Of a stretch of 64,000 bases of DNA, positions 61,076 through 64,000 are shown in pieces. A model generated the notes under the pieces. The model did not search any database, was not told the DNA's origin, and worked only from the letters and a program-made list of their open reading frames with translations. A program made the translations under genes and the position numbers. Positions within the stretch are counted from its first letter, which is position 1, and each line of letters starts with the position of its first letter. The stretch covers positions 1 to 64,000 of the forward strand of contig NZ_VBSL01000021.1 of assembly GCF_006149005.1 (NCBI RefSeq), read 5' to 3'. Source of the DNA: Larkinella sp. C7. GTDB taxonomy: Bacteria; Bacteroidota; Bacteroidia; Cytophagales; Spirosomataceae.

Positions 61076-63574
61076 TTAGACTGAAGCCTTTGCCCGTCTG
61101 GAATCTGCAAAATCCACGATGGCAACCTGAATGTCTCCACCATTGGCTACGGTACGTTGCTGCACTTCGTACTTTTCGGTTTCTTCCGTGGTGTAGGCAG
61201 CATATTCCTCCAGACTTACCTCGGTGGCATAGACTTTGGACCGGTGCCCCAATGCAATAAAAACCTCTTTGTATTTGCGCATCGGGTCCAGATCCTTATT
61301 GACGGACAGGACGAGCTGTTTTTGCTTTTCGGTCAGACCCAACAGTTGGCGGACTTCATCGAACCGGTTCTGGTATTTGCTTTGATCGAGCAGAATTTTA
61401 CAATCCGAGTTGTTGATGACCGCATCTTTGACGATTTGGTTACCGATGATATCATCAATCTCCTGCGTGACGATCACCGCTTCTCCGAAGTATTTCCGAA
61501 CGGTCTTGAACAGGTACTGGATGTAAGTGGCCATGCCTTCTTTGGCAATGGCTTTCCATGCCTCCTCAATCAGCATCATTTTCCGAACCCCTTTTAGCCG
61601 GCGCATTTTGGCCACAAACGTCTCCATGATGATCAGCGTTACCACCGGGTACAGGATCGGGTGATCTTTGATATTGTCCAACTCGAAAACCACGAACCGT
61701 TTGTTGAGAAGATCAATTTTCAGATCGGAATTCAGCAGGTAATCGTACTCACCGCCTTTGTAGAAAGGCTGCATGGTCAATAGAAACTTCTGCACATCGA
61801 AATAGTCCTTCTCGTACTTTTTCTCAGTCAGGTAAGCCCGAAATCCGTTCTCATCGTCGCAGTATTCGTAAAAGCCGTTGAAGCTACCTTTGCCAGGCGT
61901 CTTTTTGATCAGCTTCAGATACTGCTCGACCGCATCTGATAGGGCAACCTCTTCGGTTCTGGTAAACTGTTCGGTTTCTTTCTTCCAGAGGGTCAGCAGC
62001 AGCGTTTTAATCGATTCCTTCTTTTCGATGCCAAAAACACCATCCTCAGCGTAGAAAGGATTGAACGTAATTGGATTGTCCTCCTCATAGGTCAAATACA
62101 CCCCATCCCGTCCGCGCGTTTTCCGGTGGATCATCTCACAGAGGCCGCGGTACGAGTGACCCACATCGACCAACAGGACGTGCGTTCCCTGTTCGTAATA
62201 CTGGCGAACCATGTGGTTCGTAAAGAAGGATTTCCCGGATCCGGAAGGGCCAATAATAAACTTGTTCCGGTTCGTAATCCAGCCCCGCTCCATTGGTTCA
62301 TCCGACAGGTCTACCCACACCGGTTTGCCGAACCGGTCACAAAGCCGAATCCCGAAGGGGGAAAGTGAGCTGCGGTAAGACGATTCCAGATTGAACATGC
62401 AAACCGCCTGCTCGACGAAGGTGTAAAACGTATCATCCAGGGGAAGGTCACCGGCATTACCCGGAATTCCCGCCCATAAAAGCCGGGCTGCATCCTGAGT
62501 ATTGTGTTTCGGAAGGCAATCCAACTGGGCAATGGCGGCTGAGGCCCGGGAACGCAGATAGTCAATCTGTTCCGGCTTTTCCGTCCAAACCATCAGGTTG
62601 AAGTGTGATCGGCAAACCGTGCGTTGCGCGGTAATCGCTTCCTGAATAAATTTTTGCGTCCAGTCCCGATTGATTGCGTTCTCGTTGGAATACATCGATA
62701 ACGAATTAAGGTACCGGGTTTGCTGCTCAAATTCCCGAAGGGCCGCTGGTCCATCTTCGATGCAGATGTACTGATTGTACATGTGATTGCAGGGCAGCAT
62801 CAGGCCCACCGGTAGTACATTACCCACCGCGAATTGGGTGCTATCCGAAGATAGAGGGCCGTAACCAGCCATGACGTCAACCATATGCGGAAGCGCTTCA
62901 ACGTCAGAAAGGGTAAAACACATCACCTCCTTATCCCCTATCCGGACGTGGCCATCGATGTCCCAGTCTTCCAATGTGACCTTGCGCCGGCCGTCGGGTT
63001 GTAATCGGAAGTAGTTCGGAACAATACCCCTATCCCCTTTCCCACTGACAAAATCATCATCCGTCAACCGTTCAGCCGCAATGCCGCCATCCTGCAAAAT
63101 CCGTTCAAACTGACTGACCGCATCAAAGAAGCTTTGCAATTCCTTCGGATCAACCTGCTCCCTCGGGACAAGCCGACGTCGGGTTAATGAATGACGCGTG
63201 CTCTTCTGCTTTTGCCGGGATTTGGGAAGTTTACTGATGTAGAGGTAGCAGTAATGATTCAGAAATGGACGTTCAATAAAATGCCGCTGAAAGGCAAGGG
63301 TTAAAAAACTGGTGTCATCATGCTCCTGATCAGCCTGGTATTTTTCTTCCATAAACCAGTCCTGCTTATGAATCACCGTACCGACGGGCAGCATTTTAAT
63401 GGCTTTGCACAAGGCACTGTGCAGGCTTCGGTAATCCTCGGGAGACTGGGTAAAGATTTCCGGAAGTAACAGGCGAAAGCCTACCGTAACGTCGGCCAGT
63501 TTACTGATCAGGCAGTTGTTTTCAACGGCCAGTAGTGGAAGTGCCTTTTCGAGTGTTCGGGCGTTTAGTTTCAC
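61076..63574 (-). CDS. traG: Conjugative transposon ATPase TraG (VirB4-like)
   Basis: An 832-residue ATPase that powers pilus assembly and DNA transfer. GTG 63574 is taken as the start; the open frame begins at 63664 but that would largely overlap traF. Walker A is FIIGPSGSGKSFFTNH (about residue 450), Walker B RKMMLIEEAWKAI, followed by RKYFGEAVIVTQEIDDI. This is the normal layout of Bacteroidetes TraG. The gene overlaps the end of traF by 53 nt. Confidence 0.92.
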   Translation of the reverse strand: MKLNARTLEKALPLLAVENNCLISKLADVTVGFRLLLPEIFTQSPEDYRSLHSALCKAIKMLPVGTVIHKQDWFMEEKYQADQEHDDTSFLTLAFQRHFIERPFLNHYCYLYISKLPKSRQKQKSTRHSLTRRRLVPREQVDPKELQSFFDAVSQFERILQDGGIAAERLTDDDFVSGKGDRGIVPNYFRLQPDGRRKVTLEDWDIDGHVRIGDKEVMCFTLSDVEALPHMVDVMAGYGPLSSDSTQFAVGNVLPVGLMLPCNHMYNQYICIEDGPAALREFEQQTRYLNSLSMYSNENAINRDWTQKFIQEAITAQRTVCRSHFNLMVWTEKPEQIDYLRSRASAAIAQLDCLPKHNTQDAARLLWAGIPGNAGDLPLDDTFYTFVEQAVCMFNLESSYRSSLSPFGIRLCDRFGKPVWVDLSDEPMERGWITNRNKFIIGPSGSGKSFFTNHMVRQYYEQGTHVLLVDVGHSYRGLCEMIHRKTRGRDGVYLTYEEDNPITFNPFYAEDGVFGIEKKESIKTLLLTLWKKETEQFTRTEEVALSDAVEQYLKLIKKTPGKGSFNGFYEYCDDENGFRAYLTEKKYEKDYFDVQKFLLTMQPFYKGGEYDYLLNSDLKIDLLNKRFVVFELDNIKDHPILYPVVTLIIMETFVAKMRRLKGVRKMMLIEEAWKAIAKEGMATYIQYLFKTVRKYFGEAVIVTQEIDDIIGNQIVKDAVINNSDCKILLDQSKYQNRFDEVRQLLGLTEKQKQLVLSVNKDLDPMRKYKEVFIALGHRSKVYATEVSLEEYAAYTTEETEKYEVQQRTVANGGDIQVAIVDFADSRRAKASV

Positions 63575-63875
63575 GGAGTTTGGCGAACGGTTTGGCTGAA
63601 TTAATGATGATTGCTTTCGGCTGAGAACGGGTAGCCTCCTGTTTGACAAGGCCCCACATGCCATGCTTGGCCGACATTCGCATACAGTACCAGACGCCGC
63701 CGAGGGTAAGAGAAAGTACGATAACGGTGGTCAGATACGTGTTAACATCGAGCCCGTAGAGAATCAGCGCCAGAAAAAGACTACACGCTACAATCCCCAC
63801 TGCTAAGTAGAGGTAGGTGCCTTTCAGACCCTTCAGCTCTACGGGTTTTCCGATGCCTTTGTTGATTTCCAGCAT
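63522..63875 (-). CDS. traF: Conjugative transposon protein TraF (DUF4133)
   Basis: A 117-residue membrane protein with two segments (LYLAVGIVACSLFLALILYG and YLTTVIVLSLTLGGVWYCM), each followed by a basic stretch. DUF4133/TraF in Bacteroidetes elements has this size and comes directly before traG. It starts 3 nt after the traE stop. Its basic tail may be shorter than annotated, since it overlaps traG. Confidence 0.8.
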   Translation of the reverse strand: MLEINKGIGKPVELKGLKGTYLYLAVGIVACSLFLALILYGLDVNTYLTTVIVLSLTLGGVWYCMRMSAKHGMWGLVKQEATRSQPKAIIINSAKPFAKLRETKRPNTRKGTSTTGR

Positions 63876-63878
63876 GGA

Positions 63879-64000
63879 TTACGCGCCGAAGAAGGCGGTT
63901 AATACCGTGCCCACTGCAATCAAAAATAAGGCTGCACCAAACCAGCCGGTAACCGCTTTCATCGTGTCAGGGTCGCCATTGTGCCATTTTGAATACACCC
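63879..64000 (-). CDS. traE: Conjugative transposon protein TraE (DUF4134), 3' part
   Basis: The 3' end only, cut by the window edge. It reads VYSKWHNGDPDTMKAVTGWF then GAALFLIAVGTVLTAFFGA and stop. This is the second half of DUF4134, a pilin-like two-TM protein (VirB2-like). It is followed by traF, as in other Bacteroidetes transfer operons. Confidence 0.8.
   Translation of the reverse strand, partial: VYSKWHNGDPDTMKAVTGWFGAALFLIAVGTVLTAFFGA

Noticed and set aside
60978-61143. Longer TraJ start up to 61143
   Set aside because: It would overlap the end of traG by 68 nt with a sequence not like a TraJ N-terminus; ATG 60978 gives a normal start.

Overview
The window reads as accessory DNA of a Bacteroidota bacterium, most likely a Cytophagales/Spirosomataceae relative. 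This is inferred from Bacteroidetes-type promoters (-7 element TAnnTTTG, seen for example at 41436 and 46020), from the Bacteroidetes conjugation gene set TraE-F-G-J-K-L-M-N-O-Q on the right, and from families typical of the phylum (TonB receptor with carboxypeptidase-like plug extension, ArdC, Cys-form GDCCVxC protein). Whether it is a plasmid or an integrated conjugative element cannot be decided from the window. No rRNA, tRNA, CRISPR array or insertion sequence transposase was seen.

Layout. 1-2780: ABC exporter (ATPase and a truncated permease). 2953-6730: mobility zone with two divergent serine resolvases, an ArdC antirestriction protein behind a large inverted repeat, two small unknown genes and a resolvase 3' remnant. 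6915-35044: a dense defence island. It holds a 2711-residue protein combining a cold-shock domain, DEDD exonuclease, RecQ helicase and UvrD-like helicase. Next to it is a sigma54 activator whose N-terminus looks like the RtcR CARF domain. Divergent from that is a run of genes behind a good sigma54 (-24/-12) promoter: a DUF2130 nuclease-like protein, a methyltransferase-specificity-histidine kinase fusion, a receiver-domain protein, then a type I restriction system (hsdM, hsdS, hsdR) with an acidic unknown gene and a toxin-antitoxin-SecB-like chaperone module embedded in it. After hsdR come a catalytically degenerate long Argonaute with a two-TM partner, and two further PD-(D/E)XK-type proteins.

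35402-51030: a decayed higBA pair and metal/metalloid resistance. This part contains a minus-strand run (small Cys/His-rich protein, TonB receptor, CDF transporter, NAD synthetase), an arsenic operon (arsR, arsM, arsC, acr3, phosphoesterase), a vapBC-like pair, and a mercury-type set (MerT-HMA fusion, GDCCVxC, ankyrin protein, MerR, small CC-membrane protein, YnfA, thioredoxin-like proteins). Two near-identical MerR-type operators mark two divergent arms of one MerR regulon, and two ArsR-type operators mark arsR and arsM. 51211-53652: another resolvase remnant and umuDC. 54069-64000: conjugative transfer operon on the minus strand, running off the window in traE.

The most novel part is 15122-21482: a sensor-type CARF-sigma54 regulator facing a methyltransferase that carries a complete histidine-kinase module and is translationally coupled to a receiver protein. 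This looks like a two-component phosphorelay built into a restriction-modification locus. Resolvase C-terminal remnants in the same orientation sit at both edges of the cargo (6641 and 51211), suggesting how the cargo was assembled.
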